Below, piece after piece: positions 45,128 to 57,400 of a DNA stretch of 64,000 nt. Source of the DNA: Halichondria panicea (Eukaryota > Porifera > Demospongiae > Suberitida > Halichondriidae); NCBI RefSeq assembly GCF_963675165.1, contig NC_087377.1, positions 11,394,632 through 11,458,631 on the forward strand, read 5' to 3'. Position 1 is the first letter of the stretch; every line of letters begins with the position of its first letter. The notes under the pieces are model-generated. The model was not told the origin of the DNA. It saw nothing but the letters and a program-made list of their open reading frames with translations, and did not search any database. The translations under genes were made by a program, and so were the position numbers.

Positions 45128-47951
45128 TTGCAGGTAACAGTTACCACCCCAAGTCACTCTGGTGGAATAATTAAGCAGCTAGATACCAAGTTGGAAAAAG
45201 TTGGAAGGGCATTAGCAGGAGGTCACATTCCTACAATTGCAAAGGCCGTGTACGCCAATCCTGACCTTAAAAAGCAACTGAAAAGTAAATTCTTATCGGA
45301 AGTAGGTACTGAGTGTTCTACCATGTGCAGGATAGAATTACCAATAAAATATTAACGCACCATCAATGTTCCAGAAGATACCAGTCGATGCCATATCAGC
45401 ATTTTCTTGGAGAAAGTGCATCCGAGAGCTCGAGTTACATGCTCCAACCCTTCTTCAGATGCTCTTGGTAATTTCGACTCACACCGACCACAGAAACTCA
45501 AAAAAAAAGACGACTCTCACTTTCCAGGAATATGCATGGCAGTAGCATGTATCATAAAGGAGAGGAACAAACATAATTATGTGTGGAATTCAGAGCATAA
45601 TATCATTGATCCTATTCAGGTCTTGTACCGAGAAAAAGGTACGTATACTTTGATGTCACAAATATGGAACTGACATATCTTTTTCTTTACGTTTCAGGTA
45701 TACACACGTCTGAACCAAGTAGGTGTTGCCGTCAGCTATGATACAACCATCTCCACCATCGGCAAAATCGCCAAGCTTCATCAAGTTCCGATCAAAGACT
45801 GGCTAAGTACGGGCACTGACATCAAGTTAGTTGGCGACAATGTCGATAAGAACGTTAGGGTACGTGACATTAGATCAGACCATAGAGGTGAGATGGTACA
45901 CATGTACAGTATGCTTGTGGTCAAAAGCTGAGTTCAATCAGCTGGTCTTTCAACAGCGAGTAGAGCGAGTAATCTCACAGACTGCTCAGCATTGCATTTT
46001 TTACCATCCAAACATGATCTGGATGAAATTAGGGGAGACCTGGTAATTCTTGTCAGTCGTATTCTGTGCAAGTACATCAAACCATTGAAACCTCTATTGT
46101 CATCATGATCAGTCGACAAACACATTACACACCAATATTCCACTGAAATGGCCTTACCATCTGATGTACATGTCGTTGATGTTTTGATGAAAAATGAGAA
46201 CAGTAGTGCTGATATGATTGAGATAATGCAACATCAACAGAGCTTCATTCCAGAAAACTTTCCCAAGGGACATCGGATCATGTCTGGAGGAGACCACCTG
46301 ACTTGTGAGAGGCAAATAGCAGCTCAGCACCACCTTAGTGATGGGGACACACAGAGGGAACACCTGGAGCTAATAGAGCCTCAAGTTGAGGATTGGCACG
46401 CATTAATGAATTTCATGTTGGTAAGAATATGTACATGTATATGTCAGGGTTTCATCTAGGATAAAAAATTTGGGAGGGAAGGTTTGTTATGCGCGCCACA
46501 AATTTTGGGTCATGCCCACTTTTGTTTACCACACTCCCTATTACATGCTAGTGCAGACTTGTACAAATGTGATGATGTCATTATTCTCAAAATTTGGGGG
46601 GGAAGCTCAGCATTTTGGGGGGGGAAGGTTCACCCCTGCCTCCCCACTACATGAAACCCTGTATGCATGTATACCTCTGCCTCCCCACTACATAAAACCC
46701 TGTATGCATGTATGTATATGTACTACGTACATGTATAGTTATTGCATTCCAATTTGACCCACCAATAAAGTCATTATTATTAATTTTTTATGGCCATCCT
46801 TTTTACTTGTAAGTAGCATCCTTTTTACTTGTAAGTAGCATACGTGTGCTGTACACTGTACATAGGCATAACAAAGTTTAACGCTATCAAGTAGACGATT
46901 AAATTATAAACATTTTACCTGCTATATAGGGTATTTGGAAGAAATTGTTCAAAGACTCAGCACGAGACCATGGCACCCTGAGACAGCTCTGTGGTCTTCT
47001 TGGCCGGCACCCAGCAGCGAAGGACCCTAAAAAGGATATGAATGCCTGTGTTGATTTCCTGATGGCTGTGGTGAAGGGTCACTATATTGCTGCGGCTTGT
47101 CTGATTCTTGGAATCGAAGCCCCAGTCAGAGATTGCCAATATACCAAACCCCAAGTGTACTTCAGTTGAGGAGAGACGTGAATTTGTGTACAGTGTAAGA
47201 GCGTGGTGGACAAGTGTGGACTAGTTGATAATGCACTCCTTTTAAAAGATGACGCAACCGAAGATGAACATAAGGATGGTATACACAGTTATAATTGTCT
47301 ATGCCATTTTGCATCTTTGGTGATCGAATTTCTAGATGCATGGTCAGAAGGTGATGGCGACCGAATATGCAGATGTTGGAAGATCTTTATGCTCCATTTT
47401 CATGAAGGAAAGCAGACGAAGTACGCATTACAAGCGTTGCGTATTCAGTTTCAACTGGTTGAACTTTCACCTTCATTAGCACATCAACTTAAATGGAATC
47501 GTTTCGTAAATTACAAAGGAGGTAGAGGAACAAACATACCGTGTGATCTGCACAATGAACACATAAATAGAAGCGTGAAAGGTATTATTAACCATATGGG
47601 TGCACCTAAGTGAGAGTGCTGTTAGACGAGCTGGTCACAATGATTGAAGATATTATTAATAACTTTGACAAGTGTACTAATGTTCCATACCAGAGTAGTA
47701 CTCACTCAACACGAAGCGATGAAAAAGATGTTATGAAAATAGTAGGTGTTGTGAAACGAAACAAGCTGCTTCATTTCATTCCAGGTCGTGCTCATGCTGC
47801 ATACCCATCAATGACCTCAAATCCTCTGTCCCACTTGAAAAAACAACATATGCTGCATTGGATAGTAAACAAACAATGTGCAAGGATTAATTGGGAATGT
47901 GTATTTGGAGCAGAAAATGTAGAAGAAGAAGATAACGATAATGACACATAA
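45128..47951 (+). pseudogene. Large DUF6589-like protein, candidate transposase
   Basis: Exon-like blocks in order: GGIIKQLDTKLEKVGRALAGG (from 45128); AFSWRKCIRELELHAPTLLQ (about 45397) in another frame; VYTRLNQVGVAVSYDTTIST with DIKLVGDNVDKNVRVRDIRS (from 45699); LHFLPSKHDLDEIRGDLV; KNENSSADMIEIMQHQQSFI, GGDHLTCERQIAAQH and VEDWHALMNF (46148-46415); a block from 46930 (LRQLCGLLG, DFLMAVVKGHYIAAACL); and 47203-47951 (LCHFASLVIEFLDAW, RGTNIPCDLHNEHINRSVKG). The pattern of GDN, GGDQLTCER-like and DWH motifs fits DUF6589 as I remember it. A MITE lies in the intron at 46444-46671. At least three frame changes are required. The conserved acidic residues could form an RNase H-fold active site, which is inference. 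Confidence 0.6.
46444..46671. repeat. MITE with CAGGGTTTCAT ends in a transposon intron
   Basis: Starts CAGGGTTTCATCTAGG and ends CTACATGAAACCCTG, with G-rich blocks inside. A partial second end (ACATAAAACCCTG) follows at about 46690-46702. Flanks are ambiguous, so the duplication length is not determined. It resembles hAT-type non-autonomous elements. Confidence 0.5.
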
Positions 47952-48058
47952 TTATTAACTCGTGTATTTGTAATTACAGACCATTAAATTTTCTATTAAC
48001 AATTCAACACACCAACTGTTCACAATGTCTTCACCATTCAACATCAAATCCTACAGGG

Positions 48059-49499
48059 TCAATCTTGTGCTAGAACTAGAATTAATTGCGCACACACATT
48101 GCAACAGAGTAGCAGGTCTACAGATTTTGGGGTTGAGCTCATACCAAAGTAACCGACAAGTTGAGAACGCCTGCATTCCTTGTCATTTTCGAGATAGGAT
48201 CGAACAGCCAATGTCTCAACATGGCGAGGATTACTCAAGTCCTTTCTCGAAGGAGCATCTATTGGCTTCCAGTAGATAACAGATGTAGCATGATCACCTG
48301 AACGTCCTGAGCGGCCACTTTCTTGAAAGTAATCGTCAATACTACTTGGTGCTCCATAGTGTACAATATGGTTCAAGTTCACAAAGTTCACTCCCATGCC
48401 TAAAGCAACAGTGGCAAATACAACTCGAACAGTACCACAAGCTTGCGACATACTTGATATTATATGATCCTTGATGTGATCAGTAGTTTGAGCATGGAAC
48501 ATACCAAACAGTCGATTCATACTAATTTTGGGAGCATCAGGGGGGTAATAACTATCGTCTCCAAGTGTTCTATGAAAATACTGGTATAAATCAGCACACA
48601 CGTTCTTTGTACGGCAATATACAATAGTTCGAGTTGCTTTGATTTTGGCAGTTTTTTGTAATGAGACAATGGAGGCAAAATCAGACTCAATAGTGTTGCT
48701 CCTTCTTACTTTATAATATATGTTATCACGATTTGGAGAAACTGACACTTCCTTGCATCCACCAAGTTCCAACTTTGCTATAACATCAGCCTTGACTGAC
48801 CTAGTAGCAGTAGCAGTAAGGGCAACCATAGGGACACCAGGAGGGATTAAGGCTCTGATGTCATTGAGACGAGCGTATGAAGGTCGAAATGTCGAACTCC
48901 TGTACAATAAACATTATTTTGGTAAAGATAATACCATCTGCATGGACAAACAACATTTATTACACCATGGTATATGATACTGATACAAGTTAAGCATACC
49001 ATTTTGACACACAGTGTGCTTCATCCACTGCAACGGTCACTATATACGGTCAGAAAATGTAGGTGTACTCAATAGACTTCTCCATCTTTCAACTCCAATG
49101 ACAGCTTCAGGAGAAGTAAATACTATTTATATTTATCAATGTCCTTCTCAGAGAAGAGGAAGCTCTTATCGACAACACTGCGATCACTCATTATGGCACA
49201 ACACACTCCTCTCTTTGCCAGACTCTTCGTTTGGTCCAACATTAGCGAAAAATCAGGGGAGAAACTACCAACACCACACTATTAGAAACATTCTTTAGCC
49301 GGTCAAACACAAAGGGCAAGCTCTCATAAATAATCGATTTTCCAAAACCAGTAGGCAGCCACACAAACACATCATTACCTTCCACTACATACTTAATGCT
49401 TTCTAACTGTTGAGATCTTAACTTGAATGTAACTCTATCTAAGGACTCAAGGGCGTAAGTAACTAAATCTTCGAACGATGGTGGACTCGAAACTGCCAT
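48059..49499 (-). pseudogene. RecQ-family helicase of the 5.6-kb transposon
   Basis: From ATG at 49499: QLESIKYVVEGNDVFVWLPT then GFGKS (Walker A) and VVLVVSPLIF. The next segment (49250-49000) has LDQTKSLAKRG, a frame change, VFTSPEAVIGVERW and VAVDEAHCVSKW (DEAH box). After an intron, the frame 48907-48059 carries VPMVALTATATRS, TIVYCRTKNVC, VVFATVALGMGVNFVN, FQESGRSGRSGDHAT (motif VI) and a CRRSQLVGYFG ... CCNVC zinc region. Motif order and the C-terminal cysteines identify the RecQ family. The middle segment has two frame breaks, so this copy is probably inactive. It converges with the DUF6589-like gene. Confidence 0.82.
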
Positions 49500-49750
49500 T
49501 ATATTTTTTGTCTACTAAGCACTTTTTATACGGACCTATAGTACATTTACAAACAGTATCCAAATTCCCAAGTTTTCTGGGAATTTTGATGCATGCGCAT
49601 GCAATCCCTTCCAGGCCCAATTTTACGTTGGGCCTGGTTCGAGGCTATATTTCACTAGGCTGTTTTTTCAGCAACACACCTAATGCACATGCGCAAACCA
49701 CACCCACTCACTTTAGGTTGAGTGGGTGTTATAATAAATACGTACAGTAC

Positions 49751-49785
49751 TAGCCTCGATTCCAGGCCGCTTGGAATCGAGGCTA
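49751..49785. repeat. 35-bp TAG...CTA palindromic mini-element
   Basis: TAGCCTCGATTCCAGGCC runs into GCTTGGAATCGAGGCTA, almost only two terminal repeats. Flanking 9-mers GTACAGTAC and GTACAGCAC differ at one base. It lies about 100 bp from the right end of the 5.6-kb element. Confidence 0.75.
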
Positions 49786-49806
49786 GTACAGCACCTACAA
49801 CACCAC

Positions 49807-52800
49807 TTAACGCTTAAGCACAATAACAAAACCATTTGCAGACACTGCTAATGCTTCCTTGTATTCAGACTGAGTTACGTTAGCTTTAGCTAGCACATCG
49901 TCAATTGTGAAGTCATCACAATCGCCTTCTGTTAGTACTTTATGCACACTTTTCAAAGTTTCTACATAATCAGTTCGATCTTCGTGCTTCTTCTCTGCTA
50001 TCAAAGTTTCATCATTAGGAGGGTGTGGGAAATTAAAGCGACAGGTTTGGTTTCTCTTGCAATATGAGGAATGCCTATGCTGCTGTAGCTGCAACACCAA
50101 GTCTCTTAGTTTACCACTATCAGGTATGGACACAGAAACATACTGATCAATGAAGTCACACACTTCAGACATAGGGGCTTCTTCAAATTTGGGGGCATCT
50201 TTTACCCAAAGCACACAGTGTGCGTGAGGAGAACCTCTAGCTTGAAACTCAATCCTAACTGCATAGTCTACAATTTCACCGAGAGGCTTAGCTGGGGACT
50301 TTAAAAATTCATTAAAGAATGTGTTTAAACGATATTGAAAGTGCCTAGCTGCAGTAACTGGGTTACGCCATAGATGTAGGAGAGAGGGATTGGAAACGGA
50401 AGTGGGCCTCGGAAAACATCCGCGCCTCGCTTTCTTGTCTTCTTTTCTTGCCTCAAATGAGGAAAACTCATTGCATAAGCGGTGAAAGAATAGGGAAAGA
50501 GACACAATCAACAGTGCATTGGTACATGGTAATAGTAAGGAGAATGTGCAGAGCTAGTGGTATTGGATACTTGTTTCACAGTAGATATAAAATCATCAGA
50601 GGATGCTTAGTTCCCTGAAATTGTGAATGTATTTGTGACTGTCAGAGGCTTCTCTTTTGCTGCCAACTTAATTAAATGAAAAAAAAAACCATCAAGAAGT
50701 CCACTAGTTTGAGGCAATAACCATGATCATTCATACGACAAGATACATAATACACCATGTAATTTTCTTAATAATTGTTTTCACTTTTTGATGAATCAAT
50801 TGTACGAAGTTTCTATATAATAATACTAGGCTGGTGAGCGTACATTTCAATTTCCAATTCATTAAGTATAATTACATACACTTGGAGACAGCAAAACACT
50901 CCACAGCACTGCCAGTTGCTTTCTAAGTGTAAAACGAGTGGGATCAAACCAAACAACATTAACAAAAACTTACACGATAAAAATGATTATTACAGCTATA
51001 ATTATGATTAGTTTAGCACTCTAATCAGACAGTCTTAGATGGAGAGAAGCTGGTGAGGTATACAAGGGTGTATATATAGCCGGAACAGCCGATAACATTT
51101 ACGAGGGCGGTGACGTATAGGGTGTAGAGAGGAGGGGTATTCTTCTGTCTTCTTTTCTTCAGCGTACTCAGTAAGTTTTGGCTTGCGAGGTATTGCTATA
51201 TAAAATATAGATGAAACAGCATTTGTAGTAGTTAAATATCTCGGGCCTACAGGCCCTTCACCACAATCTAACTACCGGGCCAATAACAATTATGAGGTAA
51301 AAATAGGTGACTACACATTCATGCACACAAAAGCTATACATCCACCTGATCCAAAACTAATGCTCTTGTGGTGATCACCAATCATAAGGGAATGTATGCC
51401 TAAAATTAAAATTTCTGTAACGCTTAGCGTATTCCCAAAAAAGGGATCTTTAGTGGTGCTCTTTAATTCAACTTTTTTCTAGCACTAAATTCTACCAGCT
51501 GATGTATGACTAATTTTCTTTGGCTTGGGGTGATACCACATGATTTACCAACAAGCAATTGAAGTATACGACCTAAACATTAATCATTTCAGAGAAAAAG
51601 GGATAAATGTGTACAATACAAGATTAAACTTACCTAAATTCAATGAAGAAGATAGTTGCAACGGTAAATAGAGCTTGAATAATGGTTATTCACTATCTAT
51701 ATAAAGCACAGTTGCACTGGATACTGGAAAACTTGACAGAATACTAGTGACAACTCATAAAATCCTAGATTTGCAATAATCTCAGTTACCCGCAAAGTTC
51801 CTGGGGAATAGATTAGCCCTCATTAAGCGAGGCGCGGATGTTTATCGAGGTCATATGTGAAGTACATTGAAATCTACTTCCGTTTCCAATCCCTCTCTCC
51901 TACATCTATGGTTACGCCTAATCCATTTTGACTTTTCATCAAATGAAAGGGCAGCTACCTCATCATCCGTGTAATTTTTACCATACTGTCGGGCTATGGT
52001 TTGAATGATATCAGGCCACTTCATATCTGCTGCTGTTAATGTAAAAAACCACGTAGGTGTACCTAGCTGCCGAATCATAGCCAACATTTCAAAGAAGGTT
52101 TTCTGGTAATAGGGGGGAGATCCTTGTATGTTTTTCATGAAACGATACGCTTTATCTCTACGTAGACATTGGCTCACAAACGAGTCATCTCTAGCTTGAC
52201 TAGCTGTAAGGCTACCAGGCTTTTGTCTAAAAATGAAATGATTACAGTCACCTTGTATTTTTTTGGCTTCTACTATGTACTGGGCAGTAAACAAGTAGTC
52301 AGTATCACTAGCAAACCTACCGTCTACATTTAACAGTCTTTGGTTAAAGTATTTTTGATAAGTCAACTTTTTAGGTCTTTCGGCACTAAAACACCCAGTC
52401 CCATATGGAAACTTGTCAGGATTACTCATAGCCTCAAAATTAGTGTCAGACATTATGTACAATGGTTTTTGGTTTTCACCCGGTGCTAGGCAGACAATCT
52501 CAGCAAATGCTTCAGGGTTTTCAATGGACATCATACTAGCTGTAGGACCACCTGTGATTTGTCTGGTATGCTCATCTCCCTCATCAAATGTTTTATCATC
52601 AATTTCAAATTCAGGAGATACAGTATCATCATCGCTACTAGTAGTATCAACTGTACTGGTAGATATACCCGGTGCAGTACTTGCAGATGACTCTAAGCTG
52701 ATAGTAGGCTCATTAAGCACATCAAGGCCTACAAAATGCCATTGTAATATAAGTCCAATATTAACCTCAAATAAAGTAGACCCATTTTGAGGCTTCAACG

Positions 52801-53301
52801 TTACATCTTTGTTCATTCGCAGCATACACATTGATGGTTACCGAAAAGATGTCAGCTATTGCTGCTATACATAGGTTATCTCCCCAGGCACCGTGTCTAA
52901 GCCTTTCAAGATATCTAGTCCACCTGGCTAGTAACTGCAAATTAGGATCAGCAATATACTATCAATGAAAGAATCTTCAATAGTGGGAGCCTCTGTATCA
53001 TTGTCATACGGGTTACTAGAGGGTTGAAATCCAGCTAAAAAGCTGCTGAAATGGTCACTATGGTTTCCATGTAAGAGGCTACCATCTGTCTCAGTTCAGG
53101 GGCACTAGTACTGCACATAGTCTTGGCATTTAGCTGGTAAGCTACTGACCAAAATAAACAATTGCCATCTCCTGGCACATTATAAATAGTCAAATTACAG
53201 CCAGAGGCAAACTGCTCTAAACATTTAGAAGCAACTGTTAGGCAGGGAGTATACTGCCCTTTGCAGCTCACAAGGAAGTTAGGGAAAATAGTAAATTGCA
53301 A
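49807..53301 (-). pseudogene. Helitron Rep gene with OTU domain, interrupted
   Basis: Minus strand, 5' to 3'. An OTU-like segment at 53301-53035 (TIYNVPGDGNCLFWSVAYQL) comes first. Then 52831-51910 has the Helitron N-terminal region (PPYYQKTFFEMLAMIRQLGT, PTWFFTLTAADMKWPDII). Then 50369-49807 has NPVTAARHFQYRL, FFNEFLKS and the Rep histidine motif EFQARGSPHAHCVLWV. The two Rep parts are separated by a 1540-bp insertion with a 9-bp duplication at 50370-51909; removing it rejoins SKWIRRN directly to PVTAARHF. No helicase domain follows, so the copy is truncated downstream. OTU domains are known in some Helitrons (Helentron types). Confidence 0.78.
50370..51909. mobile_element. 1540-bp non-autonomous element with perfect 9-bp duplication
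   Basis: Ends start ATAGATGTAGGAGAGAGGGA and are identical for about 34 bp, then resume similarity at AAACATCCGCGCCTCGCTT after a short gap. GGTTACGCC is duplicated exactly (50361-50369, 51910-51918). It interrupts the Helitron Rep gene. No domain-bearing frame was seen. A 9-bp duplication suggests a Mutator-type element. It includes the GGGCCTACAGGCCC hairpin repeat at about 51240. Confidence 0.88.
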
Positions 53302-54489
53302 AAAACCACTTGAGATAAGTGTAACAGTTTACATAAGTAAACCACAATACTATAGAGCCCTTATTAAGGGCTCTAACTTCTAAGGGACCAAGTTTAAATT
53401 TTGGAATAGACCAGATCTTTATGTTTTGTTGTTGTAGTTTTTCACGCTATTTGTTGTAGCTCACATAAGCTCACGTGAAGTTTTGGCAAATAGTATTACT
53501 GTAAATGCAAAAAACCACTGTGTAACAGTTTACAGCTAAACCACAACTTGGCCAAATCTCAGTACTAAGTTTGGGCTGTAGGAGTAGCTTGATTACGACA
53601 TAACTGCCTGTTCGTCTAGCTATTTTTTTGTTGACTGAGAAACAGCCTGCTGCTGAACCAGTCTTCAATTCTCTGCCACAATGACATAGTACGCCACTTA
53701 ACTCCTCTTGATAAGGATTAGTTTTTCATGGTTACCCAACTATAGGGGTAACTATAGTAGTTTATGCTGAAAACTGTACTAAGGTATATACTATATATAT
53801 ATATCTGAATCTTCTGTTCCAAAATTTATACTTTGTCCCTTAATTTTTGTTCTATAGTATTGTGGTTTACTTGTGTAAACTGTTACACTTATCTCAAGTG
53901 GTTTTTTGCAATTTACTATTTGCTCCAAACTTCCAAGTGAGCTGCAAAGGGCAGTAGCAAACTTCAAAGGAACCAAATTACTATGTTGGTGAGCACTGTG
54001 GAATGCTGAGGCCACTCTATCTTCAGGCAAGGAGGTGCTAACACCCTTTAAAGAGGTTTCATCTGGGATAGTAGTACTAGCAACATCACCCTTACAAACA
54101 GGTTTAACCAGTTTATTACCAGAAAGGTCACCTGCAGCAGCAGAATCACTAACAGTATTTTTCATTAAGCCATCAAATAAATCTAGGTCTAGCTCTTCAG
54201 AGTTTTTGGACCATTCATGCAGCATTAATCTTAATGCTAGCATAATTGGGGTGGTTTGCTTTAAGCCAGTCTATAGGGCACTGAAAATCTTTTCTGGAGT
54301 AATTATTCATACATATAATGGCCTTTGTATTCTAATTTTCTTTTAAATTTTAATGGGACAAGCTGACTTTGATCAGGTAACCTAGGCAATATTTGAACAA
54401 CACTGTCCAACCTTATTGGAACATTTACAGCGGGACCATGGATACACCTAAATTACTCTTATTCAGCTACAATAGTTAACCATGAACGC
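52832..54489. other. Decayed Helitron 5' region with an inverted repeat
   Basis: An inverted repeat of roughly 100 bp links 53249-53352 and 53858-53965 (shared CTGCCCTTTGCAGCTCAC, ATAGTAAATTGCAAAAAACC, GTGTAACAGTTTAC and AAGTAAACCACAATACTATA). A third partial copy lies near 53495-53540. A minus-strand frame at 53791-54243 is rich in serine and acidic residues and has no recognised domain; it may be upstream Helitron coding sequence. Confidence 0.45.
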
Positions 54490-57400
54490 ATGTTAACTAG
54501 CAGCCGAGGTCAGTTACCCCCACCCCTACAGGCTCCTATCCCTACAGGGACTAACTACTCGCTATGTCGCAGCTCCGACCAGCGTCGTCGTGCAGTCTCC
54601 CTCCCCAGTCTCCCTCCCCATCTCTGCGACATAGTGACACCTCTCAAACGGGAGGAATGGGCGCGGAACATGCTCTCCCACCCAGACACTATTTTTACCG
54701 GTATTATTCTCGCAGGGCTCACCGGCGGCTTCAGGATCGGCTTTAACCACCGCTCAACGCAACTACAGAGTGCACCTTCCAACATGCGCTCAGCAGTAGA
54801 CCACCCAGACATCGTGAACAACTACCTTTTGCTAGAGAAAACGGCAGGCCGCATTGGCGTTCTCTCAACATCACTCGAGGACTCTATTTCCCCTCAAACC
54901 AGCCCCTTTGGAGTCATCCACAAAAAATCGAAGCCAGGCAAATGGAGGCTGATCATCGACCTGTCTGCACCAGAGGACCACAGCGTCAACGATGGCATTG
55001 ACAAAGCACTATGCTCAATATCCTACGTCAAGATTGACGAGGTAGCCAACTACGTGCTGTCCTTTCCCCCAGGAGCTCTCATGGCAAAAATTGACATCAA
55101 ACATGCATACCGCAACATTCCGGTTCACCCAGATGACCGCCACTTACTAGCCATGCGATGGCAAGATGAAATCCTCGTGGATAAAGTGCTCCCCTTTGGT
55201 CTAAGATTAGCCCCTATCATATTTACAGCAGTCGCTGACGCCCTGCAATGGATCATTCAAAATAAAGGGGCATCGTCACTGTTCCACTACCTGGATGACT
55301 ACATTACAGTTGGTCCCCCAAATTCACCTCAATGAAGCCACAACCTCGAAATTATTAAACAGACCTGCCAGGAACTGGGAGTTCCCTTAGAGGAATCGAA
55401 ATCAGAAGGACCCATGGCCTGCCTCACCTTCCTCGGTCTTGAGCTCGACTCAGCAACTCGCATCATTCGCCTCCCTCAGGATAAACTGGCCCGCCTACGC
55501 CAATCTTTATCGGACTGGGGCAGTCGCAAAGCTGTTCGGAAACGCGAACTGCTATCCCTAATAGCTGCAAAGGTGGTACGCCAAGGGAGATCCTTCCTTC
55601 GCCGACTCATAGACCTGGCCACGGTAGTCAACCACTTAGAGCAGTTCGTCCGCCTGAACATTGGCGCTCGATCCGACATTACCTGGTGGAGGACCTTTGC
55701 ACACCAATGGAATGGCACTTCCATGCTATACGCCTATAGCCTCCAGCGCGCACAGCTACATGTATACTCGGACGCTTCGGGTTCATGGGGATGCGCAGCT
55801 TTGACAGGCCCAGCATGGTTCCAGCTCCAATGGCCCCCAGCCACAGGGGAATGCCACATTTCAGCCAAAGAAATGATTCCGATTGTCATCGCCGCAATAC
55901 TATGGGGAAAAAATTGGCAGGGCCGATCGGTGCGGTTTCACTCCGACAATTCAGCAGTCGTAGCGCTACTCAATTCGGGCTCTGTTCGCGACGATTCAAA
56001 TGCATCTAATGTGGTGCTTAACATTTGTGGCTGCATCTTTCAACTTCATTTTCTCGTCGGCACATATTCCGGGGGCAGAGAACGTTCTGGCAGACGCTCT
56101 CTCTCGGAACAAGGCTCAATTATTTCTCTCTCTCTCCCCTCAGGCACGGAGACTACCCTCATCAGTACCCAAAGCAGTCCTGGAGCTTCTTCTCGGGGAG
56201 AAACCGGACTGGACATCACAGGCCTGGATAAGGCTGTGGAATTCTATTTTCACCACGCCCTAGCCCCCTCTACACAACGCACCTACACCTCAGCACAAGC
56301 ACGGTACCTCTCCTTTTGCGCACAATTCGACATCACCCCCTTACCACTCCAAGAAACACATCTCTGCCGATACGTATCTTGGTTGGCCAAAGACAACATT
56401 GCACATACCACAGTTAAATCTTATCTCTCGGCACTAAGGCACTTGCAAATAGCTCGCAATCTCCCAGACCCCATGATCTCCACTTTTCCCAAGTTGGAAG
56501 GTGTCATCCGGGGCATTAAAATGCAGCAGGCACGCCATAAGACATCCTCCCCAAAACGGCTCCCAATTACCCTAGCCCATCTTCACAAACTACGTTCCTT
56601 TTTCGCATCAAAAGGGAACGAGGCAGACTCGTTCATGCTGTGGGCAGCCATATGCACTTGCTTCTTTGGCTTCATGCGATCGGGTGAAATGACCATCCCA
56701 TCGGAGTCTGCATTCGACCCATCCTCCCACCTATGTTTCAATGACGTGTCAGTGGACAATATTGCTGATCCCCAAGTGGTCAAGGTTTGCCTGAAAGCAT
56801 CTAAAAACAGATCCGTTTCGCCAAGGGGTCCTTGGCCGAACCAATAATCCTCTGTGCCCAGTGACAGCGTTGCTGTCATACCTCGCGCTTCGAGGTAACC
56901 GTCAGGGTTTTCTATTTTTATTTGCGGACGGACGTCCTCTCACCAAGTCTAGATTTGTGTCCCAAGTCCGAGACGCTCTTTCGCGCCTGGGCGTGGACTC
57001 CTCTAGGTACGCTGGCCACTCATTTCGGCCGCCACTGCTGCCGGGGCCCACGGTCTCAGCGAACCTGTCATCCAAATGCTGGGCAGACGGAAAAGCTCAG
57101 CATACCAACTCTATATTCGCACCCCAAGGGACAAACTCGCTAGCTATTCCAGGGGCGTAGGCAGGAATTTGAGGAAGGGGGGGCGCTGAGCTGTTCGCGC
57201 CAGAAACTACTTGGCGCGGAGCGCCGAAAATTCCGGTTACCAGGAGCCACACCCCCTAATTAATGACTCATTGCGCATGTGCAAGAAATAGCCACACCTT
57301 GCTTCAATTAATAATACTGCTAAAGCTAGCTAGCTAGCTAGCCGTAGCTAGCTAGCTTAGTTCTGTTGCACTAAAGAATCAAAGTTACTAGTATAGTATA

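Larger units (their letters stand above)
44087..49647. mobile_element. 5.6-kb transposon: CxxC finger, DUF6589-like protein and RecQ helicase
   Basis: Perfect 56-bp inverted ends start TAGCCTCGAACCAGG and contain a subterminal hairpin (CCAGGCCCAA / TTGGGCCTGG). Plus-strand genes from the left end encode a CxxC-finger protein and then a large multi-exon DUF6589-like protein. A minus-strand RecQ-like helicase runs in from the right end; the two stop codons (47951 and 48059) are about 110 bp apart. No matching target duplication is evident (flanks ACACGT and TATTTC). Termini resemble the 9-bp-duplicating mini-elements at 19592 and 49751. Several frame breaks suggest this copy is decayed. From memory, the nearest described group is the helicase-bearing Academ lineage; I could not check. 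Confidence 0.82.

Noticed and set aside
48059-49499. RecQ-like helicase as a host DNA-repair gene
   Set aside because: It lies inside perfect terminal inverted repeats, has frame breaks, and a second copy occurs in another transposon with an empty-site proof of insertion.
54555-54821. Minus-strand frames opposite the DIRS reverse transcriptase
   Set aside because: Antisense shadows produced by the GC-rich coding strand of the retroelement.
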